A stretch of DNA of 64,000 nucleotides from Paracoccus sp. S3-43 (GCF_029027965.1 NZ_CP119082.1:290001-354000), one strand, 5' to 3'. Shown: positions 48,207-58,276, numbered from the stretch's first letter. Translations and numbers: made by a program. Notes: generated from the sequence alone by a model not told the origin.

Positions 48207-49022
48207 GTGCGGCAGGCGCTTGGCATATCCGAGCGCCGCGCCTGCCGCACCCTCGGGCAGCACCGCTCAACGCAACGCAAGGTTCCTTGCGGCGCCCCGG
48301 ACGAAGAACGGCTGACGGAGGACATCATCGCGCTCGCTCGCACCTACGGGCGATATGGCTATCGGATGATCACCGGACTGCTGAACAACGCCGGTTGGCA
48401 TGTAAATCATAAACGCGTGGAACGGATATGGCGGCGTGAAGGGCTGAAGATCCCACAAAAGCAGGCAAAGAAGGGTCGGCTCTGGTTGAACGACGGGTCC
48501 TGCGTCCGTCTCCGACCGGAGCACCCGAACCACGTCTGGTCCTATGATTTCGTTCAGGACCGGACACATGACGGACGGCTGTTTCGGACGCTCAATATCA
48601 TCGACGAATTCACGAAGGAGGCGCTGGTGATCCGTGCAAACCGCAAGCTCAATTCCACCGACGTAATCGACGCCCTGACGGAGCTGTTCATCTTGCGTGG
48701 CCCGCCTGCGTTCATAAGGTCCGACAATGGCGCGGAATTCATTGCCAAGAAGGTGCAGGGCTGGATCGGCGCAGTTGGTGCCAAGACCGCGTTCATCGAG
48801 CCGGGTTCACCCTGGGAGAACGGGTATTGCGAGAGCTTCAACGCTCGATTCCGCGACGAACTCCTGGACGCAGAAGTCTTCTATTCGCTTAGGGAGGCCC
48901 AGATCCTCATCGAGCGATGGCGCCGCCACTACAACACTGTCAGGCCGCACAGCTCCCTGGGATACCGCCCGCCCGCACCGGAAGCCCTCATCCCAATAGA
49001 CCAGCGGCCGACGATGCACTAA
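48207..49022 (+). CDS. IS3-family transposase OrfB, copy B
   Basis: 271 aa, identical in predicted sequence to copy A OrfB; DDE residues in [16 protein letters not shown] and [12 protein letters not shown]. Normally expressed as a fusion with OrfA by frameshifting just after the OrfA stop. Confidence 0.9.
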   Translation: MRQALGISERRACRTLGQHRSTQRKVPCGAPDEERLTEDIIALARTYGRYGYRMITGLLNNAGWHVNHKRVERIWRREGLKIPQKQAKKGRLWLNDGSCVRLRPEHPNHVWSYDFVQDRTHDGRLFRTLNIIDEFTKEALVIRANRKLNSTDVIDALTELFILRGPPAFIRSDNGAEFIAKKVQGWIGAVGAKTAFIEPGSPWENGYCESFNARFRDELLDAEVFYSLREAQILIERWRRHYNTVRPHSSLGYRPPAPEALIPIDQRPTMH

Positions 49023-49185
49023 CAATCAACCCGGACCACTCCGTGGGGGCAGTCCACCCTGAACCAAGGATGACAGGATTTGTTCCCAGAGAATGAGGAG
49101 GATCCCTCATTTTTTCGTATCGGCGGCTCTTCTCGCCTAACTTGCAGTATATGTAACGAATCATGCACCCCATCTGAAAAATGCG

Positions 49186-49344
49186 ATGTCCGATCAGGAT
49201 GACGATCCAAATCCTGAACGCGACCTGGAGCAGGCGTTGTCCCGCGTGCTTTCGAATGTCGAAAAGGAACCGCTGTCGCCCCCGCTGAGAATGCTCGCGC
49301 GGAAGCTGGAAGAGGCCCTGAGGCAGGCGCGCCGCAAGCATTGA
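49186..49344 (+). CDS. Small hypothetical protein (52 aa)
   Basis: ATG at 49186 to TGA at 49344: MSDQDDDPNPERDLEQALSR..., acidic N-terminus and a basic helical C-terminus (RMLARKLEEALRQARRKH). The composition, with an amphipathic helix and no stop, looks like a real small gene. It lies 130 bp right of IS3 copy B and may have lost its native promoter to the insertion. Family unknown. Confidence 0.5.
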   Translation: MSDQDDDPNPERDLEQALSRVLSNVEKEPLSPPLRMLARKLEEALRQARRKH

Positions 49345-49517
49345 GCGGGTTTTGTGAACGGCCCGCGACCGCTATCGTTTCGGGCGCTTTCAGCCAGCCA
49401 AGTCGTTGGCGCCCCCGATTGGCGCTGGCGCATGACAAGCGCAATGCTTGGGTAGGGCGGGAACAATCAGTCCGCGATCCCGTTCGCCCGTGAAGCATCA
49501 TTCATCAGGGCTTCCGT

Positions 49518-50768
49518 ATGGCCGACGACATTCCAGCGCTTCCCGGCGCCGACCACACGCTGGCTTTCCTGCGGCAGGGCTATGCCTTCGTCGGCAATGG
49601 CTGCGACCGGCTGGGGTCCGACCGGTTCCGGGCGCGGCTGATGATGTCGCGGGTGATCTGTGCGCGCGGGGCCTGGGCCGCGCGGCTGATCTATGACCCC
49701 GACCTGTTCACCCGCAGGGGCGCGATGCCGCCAACGGTGCTGCGACTGTTGCAGGACAAGGGCAGCGTGCAGACGCTTGACGATGCGGCCCATCGCCATC
49801 GCAAGGGGCTGTTCACCGGCCTGCTGATGACCGATGAGGCCGAGCGGTCGTTCCTGATGATTCTCGAGGAGGAATGGCATCGCGCCCTGCAGGACTGGAT
49901 CGCCGCCCGGCGAATCGTGCTGTTCGACGCGGTGAACTTGGTTCTGACCCGTGCAGTGTTTCGCTGGACGGGACTGCCGCTTGACGATGCGCGCGGCATG
50001 ACACACCAGATGTCGTCGATGATCGAGAACTCGGGCCGCATAGGGCCGCGCATGTGGCTCGCCCTGGCCCGCCGGATGCGGACCGAGGCGCATGTAAGAG
50101 GCGCGGTCAAGCGGGCACGCGCCGCCCACACCGCCGAACCCACGCCGCTGCAACGCATCGCGCAGTTTCGCGATGCGGATGACAGGCAGCTTTCGGCATC
50201 CACGGCGGCGGTCGAGCTGATCAATATCCTTCGCCCGGTGGTGGCGATCGGACGCTATGTCACCTTTGCGGCCTTGGCGCTGCACCGGCATCCCGGCTGG
50301 CGCGATGCGTTGCAGGGCGCCGGGGATGCCGATTACGACCGTTTCGCCGAGGAGGTGCGCCGCCATTCGCCGTTCTTTCCGGTAATCGGCGGCGTCGCCC
50401 GGCAGGAGGTCCGTGCCAGCGGGCTGACACTGTCGAAAGGCGACTGGATGATCGTGGACCTGTTCGGAACCTGCCATGATCCGCGACTGTTTCCCGCGCC
50501 CGATGATTTCGATCCCCGCCGCGACCTGTCCTGGCGCAGGTTCGGAACGGATTTTGTCCCGCAGGGCGCAGGCGACCCGCATCGCGGCCACCGCTGTCCC
50601 GGTGAGCGTCTGACCGTCGCCACGATCCGCTCTGCAACCCGGCTGCTGGTCGAGGCGATGGATTACACCGTGCCGCCGCAGGATCTGTCGGTCTCGCTGG
50701 ACCGGATCCCCGCCCTGCCGAAAAGCGGAGTTGTCATCGACGGGATTGCAGGCCGCGAAAGCCGCTGA
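49518..50768 (+). CDS. Cytochrome P450 of CYP152 type (fatty-acid peroxygenase)
   Basis: 416 aa. Heme-binding loop VPQGAGDPHRGHRCPGE (Cys about 363) has the CYP152 form with GHRCPGE rather than FxxGxxxC. The I-helix region reads LRPVVAIGRYVTFAALALHRHP, with the Arg-Pro that replaces the acid-alcohol pair and binds the fatty-acid carboxylate. The K-helix EEVRRHSPFFP is present. Members use hydrogen peroxide to hydroxylate or decarboxylate fatty acids and need no redox partner. Neighbouring genes encode a membrane protein and an SDR. Confidence 0.9.
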   Translation: MADDIPALPGADHTLAFLRQGYAFVGNGCDRLGSDRFRARLMMSRVICARGAWAARLIYDPDLFTRRGAMPPTVLRLLQDKGSVQTLDDAAHRHRKGLFTGLLMTDEAERSFLMILEEEWHRALQDWIAARRIVLFDAVNLVLTRAVFRWTGLPLDDARGMTHQMSSMIENSGRIGPRMWLALARRMRTEAHVRGAVKRARAAHTAEPTPLQRIAQFRDADDRQLSASTAAVELINILRPVVAIGRYVTFAALALHRHPGWRDALQGAGDADYDRFAEEVRRHSPFFPVIGGVARQEVRASGLTLSKGDWMIVDLFGTCHDPRLFPAPDDFDPRRDLSWRRFGTDFVPQGAGDPHRGHRCPGERLTVATIRSATRLLVEAMDYTVPPQDLSVSLDRIPALPKSGVVIDGIAGRESR

Positions 50769-50824
50769 CGTGCAACCGGCGACTGCGGCCAGACAATGCC
50801 GAACGCCCCCGGCGGCTCCCACCC

Positions 50825-51580
50825 CTACGCGGCGGACCAGGCAAAGCAGCCGGGCGGCAGGCCCGCGCTGCCGACCAAAAGCGCGCCCTGCCGGTAAAGG
50901 CTCCATGCCCGGTCGCCCGGAAGATCCGCCAGAACCACGCCCTCGCCATCGGTCCAGACCATCCTGCCGCCGGCTCGTTCCAGGATCGCGTCGATCTGCG
51001 CCTGGGACAGCGATTGGCGGAACACCACCGCCGTCAGGGGCTGGTCCGGCGGCGGCCGCAGGGCAACCGCCGCCATGCCGCCGGTCATCGCAAACAGAAC
51101 CAGAAGCGCCGATCCCGACTGCCGCCGGGACAGGCCGCCTCCGGACCCGCGCAGCAGCCACAGGCCGGCCAGGACCGGCACCAGACCGAAGGCCCCAAGC
51201 CACAGCAGATCCCAGAACAGGGGATTCGGGCTGTCCACCCGGATACGGTGAATGCCCAGAATCCAGTGCGACAGAAGCGTGTCGAGAACGTGCCAGACGC
51301 CAAAGCCGATCAGCAGCGCCCCCGCCAGACCCCTGCCCGGCAGTGCGGGGGCATCCTGCCGGATACGCCACAAAAGCCACAGGCCCAAACCCGCGATCAC
51401 AGACATCAGCGCGTGGAAATAGCCATCCCACATGACCTGGATCCGCAGATCGGTCACGCTGGGCACCAGGCTGAGAAGGTGGTGCCATCCCAGGATCTGA
51501 TGGAGCAGGATGCCATCGAAGAACCCGCCCAAGGCAAAGCCCAGGATCGCGCCCGCCCTGATCCATCGACCGTTTCCCAT
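50825..51580 (-). CDS. DUF2243 membrane protein
   Basis: 251 aa, several membrane helices. The opening GAILGFALGGFFDGILLHQILGWHHLLSLVP matches the DUF2243 signature (G.G.GGF.DGI..HQ.LQ.H). Later VWHVLDTLLSHWILGIHRIR and five or six hydrophobic helices follow. The C-terminal 60 residues are soluble and carry a W at the end. Function is not known. It is convergent with the P450 gene. Confidence 0.8.
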   Translation of the reverse strand: MGNGRWIRAGAILGFALGGFFDGILLHQILGWHHLLSLVPSVTDLRIQVMWDGYFHALMSVIAGLGLWLLWRIRQDAPALPGRGLAGALLIGFGVWHVLDTLLSHWILGIHRIRVDSPNPLFWDLLWLGAFGLVPVLAGLWLLRGSGGGLSRRQSGSALLVLFAMTGGMAAVALRPPPDQPLTAVVFRQSLSQAQIDAILERAGGRMVWTDGEGVVLADLPGDRAWSLYRQGALLVGSAGLPPGCFAWSAA

Positions 51581-51695
51581 TGCCCAAGTCCGGCTTGGCT
51601 AATCTTAGGTGAACCGGATTCTGCCTCATATGTTCCAACAAGGGAACATTGCCCTCCGCCGACGGTTCCTCGGAGGTTTGCAAGGGATTGAACGG

Positions 51696-52676
51696 ATGCC
51701 AAAGCCTCGAAACAAAATGTGCGGTTTGAGCGTGGTCATCACCGGCGCCTCCAGCGGCATCGGCCAGGCCACGGCCGAGGCTTTCGCCCGCAAGGGCGCG
51801 CGGCTGGTCCTTGTCGCGCGGAACGCCGAGGCGATCGAGGCCGTCGCGCAGGACTGCCGTGACCTGGGCGCCAAGGCCATGGCCATCGCCGCCGATGTTA
51901 CCGACGCCATGGCGATTGCCGAGGTCGCGCAGCAGGCCGCCGATTTCGGCGGCGGTATCGATGTCTGGGTCAGCAATGTCGGCACCGGCGCGGTCGGCGC
52001 CTTTCACGAAGTCCCCATCGAGGCGCATGAGCAGGTGGTCAGGGCCAGCCTGATCGGGCACATGAACGACGCCCATGCCGTGCTGCCGGTCTTCCTGCGC
52101 CAGCGCCGCGGCGTCTTCATCAACATGATCTCGCTTGGCGGCTTTGCGGCGGCGCCCTTTGCTGCGGCCTACAGCGCCAGCAAGTTCGGCCTGCGCGGCT
52201 TTGCCGAGGCGCTACGGGGCGAACTGATCCACGAACCCGGCATCCATGTTTGCGACATCTATCCGTCCTTCGTCGATACGCCCGGCATTTCGCACGGGGC
52301 GAATTATACGGGGCGCGAACTGTCGGCGCCGCCGCCGGTGCTGGATGCCCGCCGGGTGGCGGATGCCATCGTCGATCTGGCGGCACGGCCGCGCCCGACG
52401 ACCATGGTGGGCGCGCCGACGGCCTTGGTGCGGCTGGCCCATGCGGTCTCGCCCGAACTGACGACGCGGGGGATGGCGCTGTTCCTGGAAGCCTATTTCC
52501 GCCGGGCGCCGCGCACGGGCGTCAGCAGCGGCAACCTGTTCCGATCCCCGCCGCAGCCCGGCGGCATCGACGGCGGCCTGCGCGCGCCCCGGCAGAGGTC
52601 GGGCCTTGCCGGTGTCGCCTTGGGCGTCGCGGCGGTGGGCATCTTGGCGGTGGCGCTGAGGGGGCGGCGGCGATGA
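51696..52676 (+). CDS. Short-chain dehydrogenase/reductase
   Basis: 326 aa from MPKPRNKMCGLSVVITGASSGIG. NAD(P)-binding TGASSGIG (about 15-22), SNVGTG in place of NNAG, catalytic Ser in ISLGGFAA and YSASK (about 160). A C-terminal extension of about 75 residues ends in a hydrophobic helix (LAGVALGVAAVGILAVAL), which may anchor it to the membrane. Substrate unknown. Its stop overlaps the next gene by ATGA. The ATG at 51696 was chosen because it precedes the Rossmann fold closely; the frame is open further upstream. Confidence 0.86.
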   Translation: MPKPRNKMCGLSVVITGASSGIGQATAEAFARKGARLVLVARNAEAIEAVAQDCRDLGAKAMAIAADVTDAMAIAEVAQQAADFGGGIDVWVSNVGTGAVGAFHEVPIEAHEQVVRASLIGHMNDAHAVLPVFLRQRRGVFINMISLGGFAAAPFAAAYSASKFGLRGFAEALRGELIHEPGIHVCDIYPSFVDTPGISHGANYTGRELSAPPPVLDARRVADAIVDLAARPRPTTMVGAPTALVRLAHAVSPELTTRGMALFLEAYFRRAPRTGVSSGNLFRSPPQPGGIDGGLRAPRQRSGLAGVALGVAAVGILAVALRGRRR

Positions 52677-53404
52677 CCGATGTCACCTATCCGCCGCTGG
52701 ACAGGCTGAAGCCCGTGGCCGACGGCGTCTGGATCGTGGACAGCGGTCCGATGAAGGCCATGGGCGTGATCCCGATCCCGGTCAGGACCACCGTCATCCG
52801 GCTGGAGGCGGGCGGGATGCTGATCCACTCGCCGTCGCGCCTGACCCCGGACCTGCGGCGGCAGATCGAGGTGATCGCGCCCATCGGCCACCTTGTCGCG
52901 CCCAATATCGCCCACTGGACCTTTCTGAAGGACTGGCAGCAGCAGTTTCCCGAGGCGACAACCTGGGGCGCGCCGGGCCTGCGGAACCGCGCGCAGGTGC
53001 GCCGCGCGGGGTTGCGGATCGACCATGACCTGGAGGAGGCGGCACCCGGCTGGCCAGGTGAGCTGGAGCAGATCGCGGTCCAAGGGGCAGGCGGCTTTTG
53101 CGAGATCGCCTTGCATCACCGCCCCAGCCGCACTCTGATCCTGGCCGACCTGGTGCAGAACCTCGAACGTCGCAAGCTGCCGCTGGTCTTGCGCCCCCTT
53201 GCGGCGGCGGCGGGGGTGCTGGCGCCGGATGGCCGCGCCCCGGCCTATCTGCGGGCCATCGTCAAGCTGGGCGGCGCATCCGCGCGGGACGCAGGCCGCC
53301 GCATCGTCGCCACCCGTCCCGAGCGTGTGATCTTCGCCCACGGCCAGTGGTTCGACCGCGATGGCGCCGCACGGCTGGAACGGTCGCTGCGATGGCTGTC
53401 GTGA
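52673..53404 (+). CDS. DUF4336-type protein (metallo-beta-lactamase-like)
   Basis: 243 aa, MTDVTYPPLDRLKPVADGVWIVDSGPMKAMGVIPIPVRTTVIRLEAGGMLIHSP. The pattern P.RMT.IRL..G.L..HSP, followed by HLVAPNIAHWTFLKDW and SRTLILADLVQNL, fits DUF4336, a family with a beta-lactamase-like fold. Translationally coupled to the SDR by a 4-base overlap, so the two probably share a pathway. Activity unknown. Confidence 0.75.
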   Translation: MTDVTYPPLDRLKPVADGVWIVDSGPMKAMGVIPIPVRTTVIRLEAGGMLIHSPSRLTPDLRRQIEVIAPIGHLVAPNIAHWTFLKDWQQQFPEATTWGAPGLRNRAQVRRAGLRIDHDLEEAAPGWPGELEQIAVQGAGGFCEIALHHRPSRTLILADLVQNLERRKLPLVLRPLAAAAGVLAPDGRAPAYLRAIVKLGGASARDAGRRIVATRPERVIFAHGQWFDRDGAARLERSLRWLS

Positions 53405-53601
53405 TCGGAGGAATAAGGACTCTGTGGCGGCGCACCCCGGTAGGCCGATCCGAAAAAGGTCGGAGAGGGTGAAAGGTTATCCGCGAATGTCGGCCGAGGC
53501 ATCGGTCCCTCGCCGCGCCACCGCAAACTTAAGGGCGCGGTTGCATGCCCCCGTTCTGTGCTTAAAATCCCAGGAAATATACCTAGCCAACAGGAGACAC
53601 G

Positions 53602-54612
53602 ATGCGGACTTTCACAAACGCCCTGCTGGGAGCTTCGACTATTGTGCTCAGCCTTGCCGGAGGGGCGATGGCCGACCCGATCAAGGTGAAGGTCTTCATC
53701 GGCGCGATGTTCGAGATCGGCGAGAACAGCGGGGATCGGGCCGGCGAATATCAGCATTGGCATGAGCGTTACTGGCAGGATGCGGCGGCGCGGGAAATCC
53801 CGGGTGCCTTCGCGCCGGTGCAGTGCAACGATGACGGCGTTTGCGGCTCTGTGTTGGGAATGGGCAAGGTCAATGCGGCCGCCTCGATGCAAGCCATCCT
53901 GCTGAACCCGGCCTATGATTTCTCGGACGCCTATTATCTCATCACTGGGGTCGCCGGCACGCCGCCGTCACGGGGAACGATCGGTGATGTGGTCTGGGGA
54001 AGCTGGCTGATCGATTATGATCTCGGCCATAGATGGGCCCCCGAGGAGGGTGAGCCGGGCGCACCGGTGTTCATGCCGCGAAAGGGATATGAAGAATACC
54101 GGGTTCACAAGCTGAACCCCGACCTGGTGGCTTGGGGCGTCGCGCTGTCCTCGGACGTTGCGCTGAAGGATTCCGAGGAGGTGCGGACCTATCGGATGCG
54201 CTATCCCGACACTGCGGCCCAGGCTGCGCCTTCGATCAAGGTGGGCACGCATATGACCGGTGACACCTTCTTCCATGGTCCCGGTCTCTCGGAGGAAGCG
54301 CAGTATATGGCCGGCCTCTACGGCGCCGATGACTATCTGGTCACCGAGATGGAGGACAACGCCATCGCCCAGGTCATCAACCGGCTGCACGGCACGGACC
54401 GGATCGCGGCGATCCGCGGATCGGTGAACTTCGACCGGGGCAATCCGAATGAGACCACGCTTCAGCATCTCGATCCCGCGCCGGGCGAGACGGCCGGTGG
54501 ATTTGCGGAAACTGTCGAGAATATCGCACTGGTGGGCGCACCTCTGGCGGATCGGATCGTGGCGGATTGGCAGATCTGGGAAGCGGGCGTTCCGGCGTTG
54601 GCAGCCAAGTGA
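53602..54612 (+). CDS. Purine nucleoside permease (NUP) family protein
   Basis: 336 aa exported protein. Signal peptide MRTFTNALLGASTIVLSLAGGAMA. The mature part has KVKVFIGAMFEIGE, ITGVAGTPPSRGTIGDVVWGSWLIDYDLGHRW and FFHGPGLSEEAQYMAGLYGADDYLVTEMEDNAI, diagnostic of the NUP family, whose fold resembles nucleoside phosphorylase. It may bind or split nucleosides in the periplasm rather than form a membrane channel. An alternative start is not needed: the signal peptide begins at this ATG, with AGGAG upstream. Confidence 0.87.
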   Translation: MRTFTNALLGASTIVLSLAGGAMADPIKVKVFIGAMFEIGENSGDRAGEYQHWHERYWQDAAAREIPGAFAPVQCNDDGVCGSVLGMGKVNAAASMQAILLNPAYDFSDAYYLITGVAGTPPSRGTIGDVVWGSWLIDYDLGHRWAPEEGEPGAPVFMPRKGYEEYRVHKLNPDLVAWGVALSSDVALKDSEEVRTYRMRYPDTAAQAAPSIKVGTHMTGDTFFHGPGLSEEAQYMAGLYGADDYLVTEMEDNAIAQVINRLHGTDRIAAIRGSVNFDRGNPNETTLQHLDPAPGETAGGFAETVENIALVGAPLADRIVADWQIWEAGVPALAAK

Positions 54613-55200
54613 TCGGCAGGCGTGCTCCTCGTCGCCCAACCTGCGATGCTGGGCACGGCATGATCGGGATGGTCAGGCGGGCTCCGCCAGCCTTGCCGTT
54701 ATCTTCCATCCCGAGTCGTCATGCCCTAGCCGCCAGACCTTGCGCGCCACCGATGTATCTGCGGCGGTGCGAGCATCCCTCCGACCGTGGCTGGCCCTGA
54801 TCCGGCGGCTGTGGTGGAGGATGGCCGTCAGCATGGGCGGGGCAAGCGGGTCTCGGCGGCAGTGCTGCCGTGCCGCGCGCTGCCTGCAGAACCTCGGAGG
54901 CCGGAGAGGGACGATCTGCGGATGGACCAGCCCGGCATGTCGGCATGGCCGAAGGGCAGCAGAAAGCTGAACAGATAGACCGTGCGATGCAGCAGCAGCG
55001 TTTAGGCAATGGGCAGGGGCGTGTTGGCCAGACGCTCGCAACCTGAGCAAGGCCGACATCAGATGCCTCGTCAACGCGCCCGTGACGAAAGATCTACAGG
55101 GCAAGCGTGTCCGTATTGTTCCCCAATGCCGCCACGGGGAATATTGGCGGGACATCCCCGGCCTCATGAACGCGGCAGTTAACGGCACTGCGCCTGGTCG
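54613..55200 (-). other. Gene-poor stretch with possible bestrophin-like remnant
   Basis: No intact gene. On the minus strand near 54940-55015 a short piece reads TLLLHRTVYLFSFLLPFGHADMPGW, which resembles the L..LPFG...GW helix of bacterial bestrophin-type channels; the frame then breaks down repeatedly. The rest shows no coding pattern. A decayed pseudogene is the best reading. Confidence 0.35.
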
Positions 55201-55246
55201 ATATGGGCACTCCTGATAATCGCCAATTCAAGGCTTTATACTGGCA

Positions 55247-55258
55247 ATTGGAACCAAT
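55247..55258. promoter_or_regulatory. Operator-like dyad upstream of lldP, site 1
   Basis: ATTGGAACCAAT, a perfect 12-bp palindrome. The spacing between TTGG and CCAA differs from the two neighbouring sites, so it may be a half-site overlap or unrelated. Confidence 0.35.
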
Positions 55259-55276
55259 GGGCACATCCGACTTAAA

Positions 55277-55291
55277 ATTGGTATGACCAAT
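55277..55291. promoter_or_regulatory. LldR/PdhR-type operator, site 2
   Basis: ATTGGTATGACCAAT fits the known ATTGGT-N3-ACCAAT operator of FadR-subfamily lactate and pyruvate regulators. It lies about 400 bp before lldP in an AT-rich stretch. Confidence 0.7.
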
Positions 55292-55374
55292 ACTAACAAT
55301 TAAATGAACCCTCTTGACAGATTTTTCTTGACTGCCCTGCCTATATTGGCATTTTGCACGCCGACGCGGGCATA

Positions 55375-55389
55375 GTTGGTCGGACCAAT
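55375..55389. promoter_or_regulatory. LldR/PdhR-type operator, site 3
   Basis: GTTGGTCGGACCAAT, TTGGT-N3-ACCAA, 98 bp from site 2 (centre to centre). TTGACA at 55313-55318 and TATATT at 55342-55347 lie between the two sites but are too far apart (23 bp) to form a standard promoter. A pair of operators would allow repression by looping. Confidence 0.65.
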
Positions 55390-55694
55390 TATCGGCCTGC
55401 TCATTCCGAGGCAACAGGGGAGGTTGAACCGGTATGGCACGATCAGACTGAACAGGTTTTCCGTCCTCGGTTTCGTCAGCATGACCGCGTCACCGAACGC
55501 TGTGCTGCCGGGCCGATTAGCAGCACGGCGCCGACCGGTGCGTTGATCGCGCCAGGCAGGTAGCGGGCAGGCCTTGCCCCGGCCCTTTCTTCCGAAAACG
55601 ACCGATCTGAAAACCCGTCAACCGACCAGGCTGCGTGCAGGTGGGAGTTTGGCGCCTTGTCTGAAACCCTCTCACCAAGCGGAGTCCCTCAAAC

Positions 55695-57365
55695 ATGGAA
55701 GTTTGGGCGCAAAACTACGATCCGGCGGGAAACATCTGGCTGTCCAGCCTGATTGCCCTGATCCCGATCGCCTTCTTTTTCCTGGCCTTGGCCGTGTTCC
55801 GGCTGAAGGGCTATGTCGCCGGGACCATCACCGTCATCCTGGCGCTGCTGGTCGCGATCCTGTTCTATGGCATGCCGGTCGATATGGCGCTCGCCTCGGG
55901 CGTCTATGGCTTCTTCTACGGGCTGTGGCCGATCGCCTGGATCATCGTCGGCGCGGTGTTCCTCTACAAGGTCTCGGTCAAGACCGGCCAGTTCGAGATC
56001 ATCCGGTCGTCGATCCTGTCGGTGACGGAAGACCAGCGGCTGCAGATGATCCTGGTGGGCTTTGCCTTCGGCGCCTTCCTGGAAGGCGCGGCGGGCTTCG
56101 GCGCGCCGGTCGCCATTACCGCCGCCCTGCTGGTGGGCCTGGGCTTCAAGCCGCTTTACGCCGCCGGCCTGTGCCTGATCGCCAATACCGCGCCGGTGGC
56201 CTTTGGCGCCATGGGCATCCCGATCATCGTGGCCGGGCAGGTGACGAACCTCGACCCGTTCGAGATCGGGCAGATGGCGGGACGGCAGCTGCCCTTCCTG
56301 ACGATCATCGTGCTGTTCTGGATCATGGCGATCATGGACGGCTGGCGCGGCGTCAGGGAAACCTGGCCTGCGGTCCTGGTCGGCGGCGGCGCCTTTGCCG
56401 TCTCGCAATTCCTGACCTCGAACTTCGTGGGTCCTGAACTGCCCGACATCACTTCGGCCATCGCGGCTTTGGTCGTCCTGACCCTGTTCCTGCGGGTCTG
56501 GAAACCGGCGCATATCTTCCGCTTCGAACTTGACGCCGACGAGGCCGCCAGGGCCGCCGGTGCCGGTCTTGCCGACACGCGCCGCAGTTATACCTCTGGG
56601 CAGATCGTCAAGGCCTGGTCGCCCTTCCTGATCCTGACGGTCATGGTCACGATCTGGAGCATCGCCCCCTTCAAGCGCCTGTTCGCCGCCGATGGCCCGC
56701 TGGCCGCTTGGGTCGTCAAGATCGAGGTGCCGCTGCTGCACCAGCTGGTCCAAAAGGTCCAGCCCATCGTGCCCGAACCCGCGCCCTATGACGCCGTCTA
56801 CCAGTTCAACTGGTTCTCGGCCACGGGCACGGCAATCCTGATCGCTGCGATCATCACCATCCTGTTCCTGAGGATGCGTCCGGGCGAAGCCCTGAGAACC
56901 TTCGGCGAGACGCTGAACGAGTTGAAGATCCCGATCTATGCCATCGGCATGGTGCTGGGCTTTGCCTTCGTCGCCAACTATTCCGGCCTGTCGGCGACGC
57001 TTGCGCTGGCGCTGTCCCATACCGGCGGGGCCTTCACCTTCTTCTCGCCCTTCCTGGGCTGGCTGGGGGTGTTCCTGACCGGATCCGACACCTCGTCCAA
57101 CGCGCTGTTCGGGGCGTTGCAGGCCACGACCGCGCAGCAGATCGGCGTATCGGACGTGCTGCTGGTCGCGGCGAACACCACCGGGGGCGTGACGGGCAAG
57201 ATGATCTCGCCCCAGTCCATCGCCATCGCCTGCGCCGCGGTGGGGCTGGCGGGACGCGAATCCGACCTGTTCCGCTTCACGCTGAAGCACAGCCTCGCAT
57301 TCACCACGATGATCGGAATCATCACCACCGTGCAGGCCTATCTGCTGCCCTGGATGATCCCGTGA
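55695..57365 (+). CDS. lldP: L-lactate permease
   Basis: 556 aa, about 12-14 membrane helices. [39 protein letters not shown] opens the LctP family; [16 protein letters not shown] and the [15 protein letters not shown] loop are conserved, as is [21 protein letters not shown] near the end. It imports lactate with protons. It heads the lactate operon, 143 bp before lldR. The unexplained stretch 55392-55694 holds only its leader. Confidence 0.95.
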   Translation: MEVWAQNYDPAGNIWLSSLIALIPIAFFFLALAVFRLKGYVAGTITVILALLVAILFYGMPVDMALASGVYGFFYGLWPIAWIIVGAVFLYKVSVKTGQFEIIRSSILSVTEDQRLQMILVGFAFGAFLEGAAGFGAPVAITAALLVGLGFKPLYAAGLCLIANTAPVAFGAMGIPIIVAGQVTNLDPFEIGQMAGRQLPFLTIIVLFWIMAIMDGWRGVRETWPAVLVGGGAFAVSQFLTSNFVGPELPDITSAIAALVVLTLFLRVWKPAHIFRFELDADEAARAAGAGLADTRRSYTSGQIVKAWSPFLILTVMVTIWSIAPFKRLFAADGPLAAWVVKIEVPLLHQLVQKVQPIVPEPAPYDAVYQFNWFSATGTAILIAAIITILFLRMRPGEALRTFGETLNELKIPIYAIGMVLGFAFVANYSGLSATLALALSHTGGAFTFFSPFLGWLGVFLTGSDTSSNALFGALQATTAQQIGVSDVLLVAANTTGGVTGKMISPQSIAIACAAVGLAGRESDLFRFTLKHSLAFTTMIGIITTVQAYLLPWMIP

Positions 57366-57508
57366 CCTGACCCCCGGATCCGGCGGCCGTGGGGTCGCCG
57401 GGCCTTTCCCTTTCCTGTGGAAGCCATGCTACGATGTCGGTCATTTCGGTCCCACGCCAAGCCCCGCAGGCCAGTCCTTTCGGTCTTGGCCCATGCGAGC
57501 CAGCACCG

Positions 57509-58276
57509 ATGCCATCCACGCGCCTGCCCGACCAGATCGCCGACAAGCTTGAACAGATCATCGCCGCGCGCCGGTTGAAGGCGGGCGACCGCCTGCCCGC
57601 CGAACGCAAGCTGGCCGAGGACTTGCAGGTCTCGCGTTCGTCCCTGCGCGAGGGGATCCAGAGGCTTGCAAGCCGTGGTGTCCTGGTCAGCCGGATGGGC
57701 GGCGGCACCTATGTCGCCGAACCCTCGCCGGGCTGGTCCAACGACGCGATCTTCGCGCCCCTAGAATCGCTGATGCTGGGCGATCCCGAATACCGTTTCG
57801 ACGTGCTGGAAATCCGTCATGCCCTGGATGGCGCGGCGGCCTGGCACGCGGCGATGCGCGCCACGCCTCAGGACAAGGACCGCCTGCGGGAAAGCTTCGA
57901 ACATATGATCGCCATGCATGGCAGCGACGATCCGATGGCCGAGGCACGGGCCGACGCGGCCTTTCACCTGGCCATCGCCGAGGCCTCGCACAACCTGGTC
58001 CTGTTGCAGGTCACGCGCGCTCTGTTCGATCTGTTGCAGGTCAACATCTCGCAGAACCTTGAAAAGCTCTACACTCTGCCCAAGGTCTTCGAGCCGCTCT
58101 CGGCCCAGCACCGCGAATTGCTGGAGGCCATCGTCGCAGGCGATGCCGGACGCGCCCGACAGGCGGCCCATGTCCATATCGACTTCGTTCACACATCCCT
58201 AAAAACCATTGACGAGGACGAGGCCCGCAAGGCGCGCGCGTTCCGTCTGCCTTCGGAAAAAGGGCAAACCCCATGA
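57509..58276 (+). CDS. lldR: Lactate-responsive GntR/FadR regulator
   Basis: 255 aa from [59 protein letters not shown], a winged HTH, then an FCD domain ([44 protein letters not shown]). The TTGGT-N3-ACCAA sites upstream of lldP match this regulator's expected target. Its last codon overlaps lldD (ATGA). The ATG at 57509 was preferred over in-frame upstream starts, since those lie before the conserved N-terminus. Confidence 0.9.
   Translation: MPSTRLPDQIADKLEQIIAARRLKAGDRLPAERKLAEDLQVSRSSLREGIQRLASRGVLVSRMGGGTYVAEPSPGWSNDAIFAPLESLMLGDPEYRFDVLEIRHALDGAAAWHAAMRATPQDKDRLRESFEHMIAMHGSDDPMAEARADAAFHLAIAEASHNLVLLQVTRALFDLLQVNISQNLEKLYTLPKVFEPLSAQHRELLEAIVAGDAGRARQAAHVHIDFVHTSLKTIDEDEARKARAFRLPSEKGQTP

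Larger units (their letters stand above)
47830..49056. mobile_element. IS3-family (IS407-group) insertion sequence, copy B
   Basis: 1227 bp, same element and length as 12234-13460, opposite orientation. Inverted repeats begin TGGAGTGCCCCCAC and TGGACTGCCCCCAC. No target duplication can be seen (left flank ends GTCT, right flank begins CCCT), as for copy A. Confidence 0.93.

Noticed and set aside
49467..52076. 869-aa minus-strand open frame
   Set aside because: Antisense to the P450 and SDR genes, both with strong motifs; it crosses several real genes.
55313..55347. TTGACA and TATATT as a sigma-70 promoter for lldP
   Set aside because: Spacing between the two boxes is 23 bp, too long; kept only as a remark.
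55689..57290. 533-aa minus-strand frame opposite lldP
   Set aside because: Very Gln/Asp/Arg-rich antisense product; lldP shows conserved membrane motifs on the other strand.
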